A stretch of DNA of 64,000 nucleotides from Trichinella spiralis (lineage: Eukaryota > Nematoda > Enoplea > Trichinellida > Trichinellidae). A program made the position numbers and the translations under genes. The DNA lies in contig CM012955.1 of the NCBI GenBank assembly GCA_000181795.3, positions 3,505,716-3,569,715 on the forward strand, in the 5' to 3' direction. The stretch's first letter is position 1. Each line of letters opens with the position of its first letter. This document shows, piece by piece, positions 1 to 12,489 of this stretch. The notes below the pieces were generated by a model that had not been told where the DNA came from, did no database searches, and saw only the letters and a list, made by a program, of their open reading frames with translations.

Positions 1-117
1 TGTAATTCGAACTTTCTATATACAAAATTCCATTTCACTAATTAATACATAAATTTGAATGCCTTCAAACTTTCAATTTCATTTCTCACTACATTTCATA
101 ATTTATTGTTATAATAG

Positions 118-724
118 GTAATGGCAGATATAGGGGGGAATTTCGTGAAAAACCGAATGAGTATGATGAACTGTTCAAAGAAAACTGGAGCGACAAAATA
201 GGTAAGCATTTAGTCTCTTTTTTTATAAACTTCTTTTCAGTATTAATTCCAAAATGCTAAACTCCTATATTACAATTTTCTGCATTCAAATAAATTTTGA
301 TAGCTTTTCCATAATTTCCGTGAAAAATTAACACTTTTCTATAAATGACTATTGTCTGATTATTAGTGCAGTATTTTCGTAAAATAATGTTCAACCCAAA
401 AGTGCACATTTTTGAAATTATTATCACTCATGTACAATAATTAACATTTTAGCAAGAGCAAGTACTATTATGGTCCTATTGGGATGTGTGCTTTACAGCG
501 CATTAATTCTTATTTTCCGTTTCAATATTCCGAAGAAGTACAGAAAATACGTAAGAAAACAAATTTAAATAAAGAAAAAGTATAATAATATAAACATTTA
601 GGTGAAAAAATTGAAGAACATAAATCGTTATTTCCATTCACTTCATGATGGAAGAAGAATTAAACGAATTCCTTGCAAAATGCGACCCAGGATGAAACGG
701 AGGCGAAAGCTGCAGTTGGCATAA
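118..724 (+). CDS. 3' end of a single-pass membrane protein gene, unrecognised
   Basis: Three phase-compatible exons are visible: 118-201, 453-550 and 602-724, with TAA at 722-724. The gene begins left of the window. The first exon is acidic and polar (contains EKPNEYDELFKENWSDK). The second encodes a hydrophobic span (STIMVLLGCVLYSALILIF), directly followed by a basic stretch. The last exon is strongly basic (RPRMKRRRKLQLA end), which suggests a cytoplasmic tail after one membrane helix. The acceptors end in AG and the donors are GTAAG. I do not recognise the family. The exon chain is well supported by phase; the function is unknown. An alternative acceptor at 127 would shorten the first visible exon by nine bases. 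Confidence 0.6.
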
Positions 725-1170
725 CGCCGTGATTTCACCCTTATTATCAACTTATCGTCTATCGTTCATCATCACTTATTATCCAATGATTTCTGATTTA
801 CTTTTATTATCACTAATGTTCCAGTAACAAAATATTGAAATTTCAAAAACTGAAAAATATTTCCCGCTAATATATTTAATGTTTTCTGTTTTGAGGTGCA
901 TTTGCAATGCGCTCGCACATTTTACTTTGTAATTTATTTTATTCTTGTGAATAACTATTTTAACTGTTTTTTAAATTAAAATCCTTCTCAATTCTATTTA
1001 TCATGCATGTGAAACGAGAGATTCAAATTGGAATGGCCATCACTTTCAAATTTTCAAATATTATACATCTCATTTATAATGCGGAAACTGTCCAGTAGTT
1101 ATCAAACAAATGGCTCTGAAGTCGACCCATCGCCTGTGCAATATTATAAATAGCCTAAATAAACAGTGGC
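725..1170. other. Intergenic, nothing recognised
   Basis: AT-rich sequence between the end of the first gene and the converging end of the MEGF6 locus. No coding exon, RNA or repeat was seen. Confidence 0.5.
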
Positions 1171-1340
1171 TTAGTGCTCGTTTGAAAGACGTTTCATGAA
1201 AATTTTCATTTGTTTGCTCTTTCTTCGCTTACGTGGCTTTCTTAAGTTGCTGGGATTGGTAGTGGAATTTTGTGCGTCGTGTTTGAATAAGAATTTTGAA
1301 ATGTTCCAGATTTCATCAACGAGCATTTCATAAATACTGA
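1171..1340 (-). other. Possible alternative last exon of the MEGF6-type gene
   Basis: On the minus strand an acceptor (TTTCAG) at 1341-1342 opens a frame that runs to TAA at 1171-1173. It needs a phase-1 upstream exon, which is what the donor at 1924-1925 supplies. The 57 codons end in a very basic stretch (RKPRKRRKSKQ). It could replace the 1793-1860 exon, or follow it through an internal donor there (CGTG|GTTATT, also phase 1). No conserved domain is visible, and it may be an unrelated terminal exon or chance. Confidence 0.3.
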
Positions 1341-1792
1341 CTGAAACATTTATTTGATTCAATAATATCTGATCGACGGGCAGCAGAAAAGGCTAGCAAC
1401 AATGCGACAACAATTGAGAGGAAAAAGCTTTTGTCTGGAATATCTATCTGCTTGACACGTTGCCTGTTTCAAGAAGAATATAATTTTTAACAATTATCGT
1501 CGAAGATGTCGCTAGTCTCATATCATATATTAGCTTCTATGGCGTGGAAAGAAACTGATAAGAAACATCAAAACAAATGCACAATGAAACGGAAAGCAGT
1601 TAGTTAACTATACTGATCAGGCAGTGAAACTTCGCCTCACCGAACGGCAGAAGTATTGAAAAAATACAGTTTATAAATAATAAAAGTTGACATATTAATA
1701 TGAATAGATGAATGAATGAATAAATAAAAATAAACTGAAGTCAGTTACGGCAAGTTCAGATCTTTTTTCAACAGAAATCTTCTTAACAATTT

Positions 1793-4102
1793 TTATCGTC
1801 TGTAATAACCACGGTTCACGTGATTCGGCACGTCACCTCGACTTGGGAGCACGTTATGACCTAAACAATCGTGGAAATGTTATTGTCGAAATGGTATACT
1901 ATTTTACAAAGAACACATCACTTACTGTAATCCTCTCGTTGACACGTAGCGCCAAGCCAGCCGGCCGCACATTCACATTGGCCAGTGAACATGTTACATC
2001 GTGCGCCGTTGTAACACTTGCAACTCTGTTCACAGTTGAAACCGTACCTTCCTGAGCGGCAAACTGAAATAATCGAATCATTCTCATTAGCGAAAGTTAT
2101 TCCGCATACGCAGCATAAGGAACAACAAATATAAGCAGTAGCAGCAGCAGCAGCAGCAGCAATTGGTAGAGAGTAAAGAATTATCATCAACAAATTCAAT
2201 AATAGTAAATTTTAAACAAACAGTTCCCCAGCTGTGAAGTAAATAAAAATGAAATACCACGTATTTCGTGTGGTTCAAAAATAAATAATTGTCTTGTAAA
2301 CGAAAGAACCTTCCAATGTGTTTCACAGTTGCAGTTTGGCAAAAATAATGAATGAATGAAACTTCCCCCCCCCCCCCCCAATGATTATTACCATCTTGAC
2401 AACGAGGTCCAGTAAAGCCTAGTGGACATATACACTGGCCAGTAGTGCTGTCACAGTCGTAATCACCGCAGTCACATTTCAATCGGCAGTTCACTCCATA
2501 GCCACCAACTGGACATGCTGAAATGGAGAAACATTTGATCAAAGAAAAAATAGAAACAAAAAAATTGTCCAATAATAATTTTTACTTGATTCGCATTTGT
2601 CGCCATGAAATCCAGGAGGGCACAAACATTGGCCTGTTGTTGGATCACAAGCGGCTCCGTTAAGACAGTTGCAAAATTTAGAACAATACCAACCATACAT
2701 GCCTTCAGGACATTCTGCAAATAAAGCAAATTCAATGAATTTTTATCTATCCACTTTTGCAATGACACGTTCATGAAATGTGTCAAATATGCTTTGAGCA
2801 GAGCTTACTGAATTCACACATGGAACCGTAAAAACCGTCTGGACAATCACAGCAGCCAGTAATTCGATCACAGTGCGCATTGTTATGACAACGACATTCC
2901 AAAGCACAACCAGCACCGTAACGTCCCTTTGGACATTCTAATATGGAATGAAAAAGATATTTAAAAAACAAAACAAGCAAAAAAATGATCCAGTATCCAA
3001 TTGTCAATCAGTTAGGGTAGGATGTAATAAATAGATTAAATAAATACTGCGCTAAAAAATAACAACAAAAAAGACTACCTTGCTCGCATGACGGACCAGT
3101 CCAGCCCAGAGTGCATTTGCAAGTTCCATCAACGGGATTGCAAAAGCCGCCATTTTTGCATCGACATTTTTCTGCGCATCCAGCACCATACTTGGTTTCA
3201 GGACAGACCAGCTTGCAGTTGATTCCAGTAAATCCCGGAGGACAAACACACTGACCAGTAGTACGACTGCAAGTGCCTCCGTTTTCACACGGACATTCTT
3301 CAATGCAGTTAATTCCGTGTCGATTTGATGGACATGGCATTTCACACATTGTTCCAATAAAGCCAGATGGGCAGGTACACTTGCCGAACACGGAATCGCA
3401 GATACCACCGTTTTCGCAGGTGCAGTTTTCTTTGCAATCAAAACCAAATTTTCCTTGCACACAGCCTGTAAGCAGAAAAACAGTGCGAATAAAGAAGCAG
3501 CACAGGTGCAATTGATTGCACACAACAAAGTTGCTTATTAAAATGGAACACTCCAAACGGTCGCAGCTGTAGGTGAATCAATCAGCAACTTCTAACTTAC
3601 CTTCGTTGCAACCGGGTCCTGAGAAACCAGGCTTGCAAATACAGTCACCAGTGACAGGGTCACAGTTTGCGTTAGCAGAACAGCTGCATCTGCTGTGACA
3701 GTCTTGACCAAATTTCCCTTCTGGACAAAGATGGCTACACGTGGGACCTGTATATCCTGCTGGACAAGAACACTGGCCGGTGATGTGATCACAGTTATTC
3801 TGCTTGGGGCAGTTGCAACGCTGAGCACAGTTGCGACCGTAATAGCCTTTTATACAAGGTCGATGACAACGTCGACCACGCCATCCTGGTGTGCACAAGC
3901 AATGTCCGGTGATGTGATGGCATGAAGCTCCATGTTCGCACTGGCATACCTCGGAACAATTGATCCCGTACTTTCCATCTGGGCATTCTTAAAATAACGA
4001 AAATATTTTTCAGACTGAGCTGAACTGAACTATTGAATCGCAAAAAGAAGGAAAAACATCCCAGCATGAAGAACAACAAATCTTTCAAATGCAGATGCAT
4101 CG

Positions 4103-4185
<83 letters not shown>

Positions 4186-7100
4186 ACAAACGAATGGCTC
4201 GACTGGCTTACTTTTGTCGCAACGTTCTCCTGTCCATCCAGGCAAACAACGACACTCCCCAGTTACGTGATCACAAGCTGCCCCAGCTTGACACTGGCAT
4301 ACGCCGTTGCAACTGGGTCCGAAATAGCCGAACGGGCAACGAAATTCACAAGCAGCACCCATCCAGCCTGGAGAGCAAAGACACTTCCCAGTACGAGAAT
4401 CACAAGTGGCGTTGTTCAGACAGTGGCAATGTTGGGCACAGTTGATACCGTGCAAACCTGCCGGACATTCTTGATCACAAGCTTTGCCAATCCATCCAGG
4501 CGGACAAGAACACAAACCAGTCAACGGGTCACAGGAACCGCCGTTTTCACACTGACACGTTTCCGTGCAACCGTTCCCCCAACGATTCGGAGGGCAAGGA
4601 GTCCTGCAGTCCGGCCCGGTCCAGCCGGATGGACACAAACATTCACCTGTAACGTGATCACAGCGACTCAGCGCACCATTTCCTTCTTGAGAGCCTGCAA
4701 TCGTTTGTCAGTGGAAAAACCGAATTAAACGCAAATGCCCCTTTACCAAATCCACAGTCACATATCTGAGCGCACTGCTTTCCATAAAATCCGTCCGGAC
4801 AAGGTCGATCGCAATGCCATCCTCGCCAGCCGGATGCACAGAGACAACGACCGGACACTGCATCGCAAGTTGCTCCATTTTTGCACGCACAAACCCCCAT
4901 ACATCCAGCACCGTAAGAACCTGACGGACACGGCTGATCACAGCGTTCGCCTTGCAAACCAGGCGGACAGATACAATCTCCGCTGACTGGATCACATTTA
5001 ACGTCGCCGGTACAGTTGCAACTCTGGGCACAGTTGGCGCCAAACGTATTCGCATCACAAACTGAATGGCAAATAAATACGGAATATTAGGACTTATTGG
5101 GAAACAATAGCACAAATTTTTCAATCAAATTCACCTCGATCACACAGTTCACCCTGCCAACCGGCCAAACAGGCGCAACTTCCGTTAACAGGATCACACG
5201 CTGCCCCATTCATACATGAGCACAGTTCCATGCAGTCTCTACCAAATCTACCCGGAGGGCATTCTGTGCGTTGGAAAAAAAAGATCAGTTGTTTTGTAAG
5301 AATAACATCCTGATCAGTTTTCGATCAAAACGTACTTTCCGTACAAGCAGTACCGTAAAAGCCTGCTGTACACTGACACCTGCCGGTTTCAGGATCGCAC
5401 GAGGCACCGTTTTTACAAACGCATTCGTACATGCACATCGGACCGTAACGATTTGGCGGGCATTCTGAAATTTGAGCAAACGTTTTCCACATATTCTTAA
5501 TAGAACAAAATAATGCTATTTATAATAATTTATGCACAATGCATATGGTATAATTGTCCGAAATAATATTAACCCAAATAAGTTTAATCAGCAAGAATAC
5601 TGACTCTGAGAACACTTTGTGCCGGTAAAGCCCGCTGGGCATGTGCAAGCACCACTAGCAGGATGACATTTTTGTTCTTTTGGACACTGACAAACACTGG
5701 CACAGTTGACACCAAATCGATTTGGTGGACAAGCTAAAATATACACAATATTTTTATAGTTGTTATATTTACGTGTATGAGCAAGAAAATTCGACAAAGC
5801 AATTCGGCAAGTAAAAATATAACAACAAAAAAAAAGCATAAGTACGCACGCTGTTTGCAATCTGGTCCAGTGAATCCTGGTTTGCATTTCGGTTCGCACA
5901 TGCCGGAGACGGGATCACAGCCAACGCTAACTTCACAAGCGCACTGCTTTCTGCACGATGGTCCATAATAACCTAACGGGCAAGTGGCTTTACAGTACGG
6001 ACCATAAAAGCCATCTTTGCAGTAACATTCTCCAGTCTGAAAATATATAATATTTAAAAAAGTGTTGAACCTTCAACGCATTTACAGCGTCAGTTATTTT
6101 TTGTCATTTTTTCATCAAACTACCTTCAAACAGTTGAAAAATAACTACGAAAATAAATGCATTTTTTCGTTGTTCAATTGATTTTTGTATTTTTTTTGTT
6201 GCTGTTGCTTTTTTTGCTTAATTTTAATAAAGAAAAAAACAACAACCGCTTAACCTGCTCGTTGCATCCGACGCTATTTTCCCGGTGACATTTGCAAAGG
6301 TGACGACAGTTTCGACCGTACGTAAACGGTGGACAAGTTTGTTCGCATTTTTTTCCAAAAAAACCAGGCGAACATGGACAATAACCATAAGTACGGTCGC
6401 ATATGTTGTTTGGACACTGCATTCGGCACGGCAGATCACATCTGGGACCGTAGTAGCCTGAAATGGAAAAACAAAAACAACTTTATCCCCGGATAGTGTA
6501 GCTGAATAAGGTGGACTGACAGGGAAAAAAAAGTTCTCCACTCTACCTGCCGGACAGCCGACTTCACAACTTTCCCCACTGTAGCCAGCCAAACATCTGC
6601 ACTCGCCGGTGATTGGGTTGCAAAGACCACCATTGCTACAACTGCACACGTTCGAACAGCCAATACCCCAGAAGCCCTTGAAACAAGAAGCCAAGAAAAA
6701 AAGATCAGTCAAAATCGACAACCAAAAGTGAATCCTGAAGTTGCACACCTCAGGGCAGCTTTCGTTGCAAATAATACCAATCCAACCGGCCCGACAATCA
6801 CATCCCGACTGTTTGCGATTACAACGACCGCCGTTCTGACAATCGTCGCACGAATATTCGCACTTGAAACCGAACTTACCAATCGGACATTCTTGAGATA
6901 GAAATTAAATTTAATTAAAAAAGAAACAAACGTAACAAAAAAGACATCAACGTGCAACTGAGGATAATAAGATTGATGATGATGTCGAGCAAAAAGAAAA
7001 AAATTAATATTATTATTTCAAAACAAAACAAATAAAGCAACCAATCACCTTGTTGATTGAGTCCATAATTGTAAAGGTGTGAATATTGGTGGACAGCTGC

Positions 7101-9445
7101 CGCGCTCTGAGGCAATTCCAAATGATATTCTGTCTTATTATTGAAAAGATTTAATTGAAAAGGATCAGACGACTCGTTTGATTTTAGGCTTCTAACCAGG
7201 TAAAGAGCTAGAAATAAATTGTTCAGGTTAAAGCAACGTGATTTTCTGGGATGCGGAGGAGGGGGTAAAGTAGTGCTTCGTGAAACAAACAAACGAACAA
7301 ACACGAATTCACACATTTGAACACAAAAAGATGAACAATAAAAATATCAAATGAACATGTATATCAATCATGCAAACAACTTTTTTTTAAAAATGAATAA
7401 ATAGCAACAAACATGTATATGTATATATATATATATATATATATTCTTTTTTTTTGCTTTTCGTGCCAACTTACCGTTGCACGACTTTTTGTCACCGTCT
7501 AGACTGTAGCCAAGAAAACATTCACAACGATAAGATCCAGGAACATTGGTGCACAGTTGTTGACAGTTACCGTTGTTGGTCAAGCATTCGTTGATGTCTG
7601 AAATATTTGCAGAGGATGAAAAAAAAATTACACCATCGTTGAACCAACGTTCACGTTGTAAAATCAATTATACAAGAAAAATAGAAAAGAAAAACATATA
7701 TACTGATAAGTGGAGAAATGTGAACAAGATGGCGCTGATGGAATGTGCTACAAAAGACTAAAAATTGCATTCACAATTCGGGTATTCATGGAAAATGGAA
7801 AAAGAAAATTAAATCAGATTATATGATCAGAGAAAAGAAAAGAAAAGAAAAAAAAGATAGAATAGGAAGAAGAGCATCATCGATGCTTTCGGTCGATCAT
7901 ATTTGCTGAAACTGTTGAATGAGAAAGCTTTTCTTCATAACTGAGTACACAAACATTGAAATTGAAAGAAACGTTCGATTGAAATTGAAATTAAAATTAC
8001 AAATTGCTTGTATCATCACAAAAGGCACAATGAAACAGGTAAAATGGGACAAAACTGCCAGTATGCAGTAGTCATTACCTTCGCATGAGTGTTGATCTAT
8101 TGAAAGGTGAAAGCCGGGGCGACAAGCGCAATAATAAGAGCCAGGTTGATTGTGGCACTGATGATCACAACCGGCATTGTTGTTCACGCATTCATCAATG
8201 TCTACACAAAGAAGAAGAAGAAGAAGAAGAAGATGATGATGATGATGATTATGAAGAATTTTTAAAAAAAACTAACAAATAAAAAGAAATTAAACGAATA
8301 GATTCGATTTATTAAAAAGCACAAGAATGATAAAAGAAGAAGGAGCAATGTTGAACAAAAAAAAACTTACCGACGCAGTGTTTCCCATCGTCGGCTAAAC
8401 GAAAGCCATGCTTGCAGTTACACTGAACACCACCGTCCACGGATGCGGTACAATGATGCTCACATCCGCCGTTGTTCACCTCACAGCTAGCTTGCAATTC
8501 TAGAACAAAAATAACGAATAAAAAATGCGCATTATTTTCTTTTTTTATTTTATTCATCCCAACAAAAGGGGTAAAGGGAGGGAGGGGGACAGAATTTTGA
8601 AAGCACGTTATCAAATTGAAAATTATTTTTTTTCCCTCTATCCCTTTCCACATTTTGACAATTGCAATTGAATTTTTAAAAGTGAATCTTTTTGCCTTGC
8701 AAAAACTGGTCACAGAAAACCACGTCCCAACAAGAGCTGGCTAGCTAGCTAGTTAGCCGGCTCGTTTTCAGAAGAATGCATTTTTGACCACTTAACGAGA
8801 AAATACCCGACCCAATCGACCAAGTCAAGAAAGTCGCCCAAAAACCAAACACAATAATAATATCTGTTGAATAACTTTTTCACTTGCACTTTTTTAAACC
8901 GGTATGCTAACTAATAAGTGATGCGGTGCAGGAAAAAGAAAAATTTTTTTTGTTGTTTTAAATCAATAGAACAAAGAAGTAAAGTGCAATTGGGAACAAT
9001 TTTTCCGTACCCCTCACTGCAGTGAAAATGATACTCCACATTGGAGTAGCATCGATGACTAACAACTCTAGCTGTTCAAACAAGCTGAACATCCGGGAAA
9101 TAAAGTGCAAGGGAAAAAATGTAAATAAATGAAATATGCAGCAAAAAGTGAAAAAATCTCTCACTGATGCAGCGTTTACGGTCCGAAGCCAAGCGATACC
9201 CCTCGTGACACTGGCATTCGAACGATCCTGGAATGTTGACGCACAACTGTTCACAACCGCCCCGATGATGCAATTCACACTCGTTCACATCTAGACAGGA
9301 AAAAAAAGCAAAAGCAAATTACTCATCTGAAAAATATGCAAAACAAAAGATAATGATAATTTCAAAAACAGAATGGTGAAACAAAATGGAAAAAAAATTC
9401 TTGTTTACAACCAAGCTCAATCGATTAAATGAAAATGGTGAATAA

Positions 9446-9477
<32 letters not shown>

Positions 9478-12458
9478 TAAATAGTCAGTCAGTGGGGAAA
9501 CTTTACACGTTTACTTGCCTGTGCAAGATCGTTTGTCATAAGCCAACCTATATCCTGAATAACACTGGCAAACTGCACGACCGTTGACGTTGACACAATG
9601 ATGCTGGCATTTGGCCCCATCTTCTTGACAAGGATCAATAGCTGTTCAAAAAAGAGAAAAAAATATTAATAAATTTTCATATTTTATCGATTAATTAATT
9701 ATTTATTTTAAAAATTAAACACAACCAAACAATTTTATCTATATCGCGATTGATGTTTCTGTTTCTTTTCTTTTGTTGCTAAACGAAAAGCTGTGGAAAA
9801 AAATTTCAACAATTAAAACGAAATCATGCGCCATTGAGTGAACAATCATTGGGATAATAAATTATAATTGCAAGTTCCATTTCCATACAAAAGATTCATT
9901 GTGTGCAGGATTGGATGAATTCAATTTCAAACAAGTCCACCGTAAATAACCGTAAATGTAACAATTTCCAGAAAAGCTATCAATGAAAAAACAGCGCCGT
10001 TCCAAAGTCGTTTGTGTACAAAAACCCGTTTGTACGCAGCGGAAAACGAGAATATGTTCACACAGCTAAGTAGTTAGTAGTAGTAGTAGCAGCAGTAGTA
10101 GTAGCCTTCGAAGGGAGAAAAAGCACAGGCATACACATACATACCACTAGCTGTGATAAGGATCATAATCAGTAGAAGCAGAAAACGACCATTATTCTGC
10201 ACTATTTAAAAAATTACCTTACTTTGTAAAAATTATACGTACAAGATAAAAAGGGAGAAGAAAAAAATTGAAAATTGAAAAAAAACAGACTAATTTCATA
10301 ACAGCTATAAATAGAAATAGAAAGAGAAAGAGAGAGAGAGAGGGAGGGAGAGAGAGGTGTAAAATTTTGTTCAACAAGCTTTACGTTCAGCTTTGGATGG
10401 CTGAATTCACTTTCCAAAGCGAGAAACACCGGCTGCATCACACAATCAGTGTGATGTTAGCAACAGAAGAAGAAGAAACGTCATTTTCATCATCATCTCA
10501 TATTGTTGGGGCAAATTTGTAAAATTTTCATTATTTTCGTTGCATTTTTCTACATTACCGTAACAGGTACGCTTGTCATCGGCAAGCCTGTAACCAGCGT
10601 GACAGCGACAACGAAGAAATTTGCCACCTTCTTCTTGGCACAGCTGACTGCAACCGCCGTTGTTCAATTCACAGCTATTTTCGTCTGCAACAAGAAGAAG
10701 AGAAAAAATATTTAAAAAAAATTCTTTTTTTCTTCTCTTTTTAATATTAAATTCTGAAACATCCGTCCACAAATGAAACAACAAACAGAAAAGCTCGAGC
10801 TGAGCTATATTTTGCATAGATAAAAATTTTTCACGGCGTCCATTGATCAATTTTGATACAGCAAAAAAGGAGGGGAGGGAATAGGTAGGTGAACAAAGAA
10901 AACCTCTCGAGACGACAATTGGATGGTGTCAAGAAATAATGAACGCTTTGCAAATTTCAAACATACTACTATATATATATATATATATGTATACATGCGA
11001 GCGTTTTCTTTTCGCTTCGAAGCTTTATTCGGAAAAATGAAAAAAAAATTCAATATCGAATGATTGATTAGTTAATATTTTTCCCTCTTGCAACACTGCC
11101 CAACGCGAGATGACAATATATTTATATCTCATCTCAACAGAAATGTGGTGGATCGATTCACAAGTTTTCCTGTTTCAAAAATAATATTTTCACTATTGCA
11201 ACAATTAACAACAATATAATTGAACAGAAAAAGATGAACTGATGAAAAAAAATTTACATTATTATTAATTAAAGTGTTCATATTCTCATATTCACGAGAA
11301 TAGTTGAATGGTGCGAGGTTGAAAAATGTGGCAAAATGAGAGTTCATTTCTTAATTTTTGGTCAAAAGTTTTTTTTCACCCAAGAAAAATATCAAACTTG
11401 TGCATGCCATCGTTGGACACACACATTATTCAACAATGTATCTCTTTTGCCATTTGCAAAACTGTAAGCACAGTTTGACAAACGAGAAAGTGATTCAAAA
11501 ATATGACCTAACAAAAATCACATTCCAACTATTTCATACACATACACACACACACACACACACATGCAATGTTTAATGAATAATAAATATGCGGCGTATG
11601 TGCTTGTATTGCATCAGAGAATGAATCATAGATTTCAAGAAAAAAAAACAACAAAACACACATGCATACTTTTGAACAGCAAACAACAACAACAACCACA
11701 AAGAAAAGATGATAATATTGCTTTGGAAAAAGTAAAAAAAAATTATGCGTAATTTCGAAAAATTCCATTTAATTATTCTTTTTTCCGCTCCTTGTCATTA
11801 CAGAACAAGTTGAATAAAGCAAATTGAATTGTAAAAAAAAGCTTATTGTGACATGATAATATTTAAATAAATTCATGACAATTTAAATTTGTCTCATAGT
11901 AGTTGGTACTTGGTTTAGAGAAGATTGAGCATATTTATTTATTTATTCTTTAACAAAACAGGTAAAATTGAATTATAAAATTAAAAAACACATCTTACTT
12001 ATACAATGTCGTCCGTCCGGATGAAGCTGTTTGTTCGGTGGACATTCGCACCGATAGCCTCCGTTAGTATTGACACAACGATATTCGCAACCTCCGTTGA
12101 CAACTTCGCATTCATTGACATCTGAAAGAAGAGAAGAAGAAGGGACGTTCAGAAAACAAACACATCATCAACGGCAAGCACATTTGAAATTCTGCTGTGT
12201 TCACAAATCGGTATTCAATCTGTAGCTTTAGAAAAACACGCTTTAAAAGCAAAGGCAAAGCACCTCTGATGAACTCGTCCGATGATGAACAAATGCTAGC
12301 AAACATGCAGCATGCAAGAAATCATCAGAAGATGAAAATTATAGAATAGAAAAGCCCACCCCTGCATCTGCACACCGTGACGTGCCAACTTTGTCACAAA
12401 AGATGGCAAACAGAGAGACGATTTTACACAACCGAAACTCGTGAGTGACCATCCATCC

Positions 12459-12489
<31 letters not shown>

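Noticed and set aside
3695-4728. Plus-strand open frames (76-231 codons) across the EGF exons
   Set aside because: Antisense or shifted readings of the MEGF6 exons; the 231-codon frame includes the GA microsatellite as Arg-Glu repeats.
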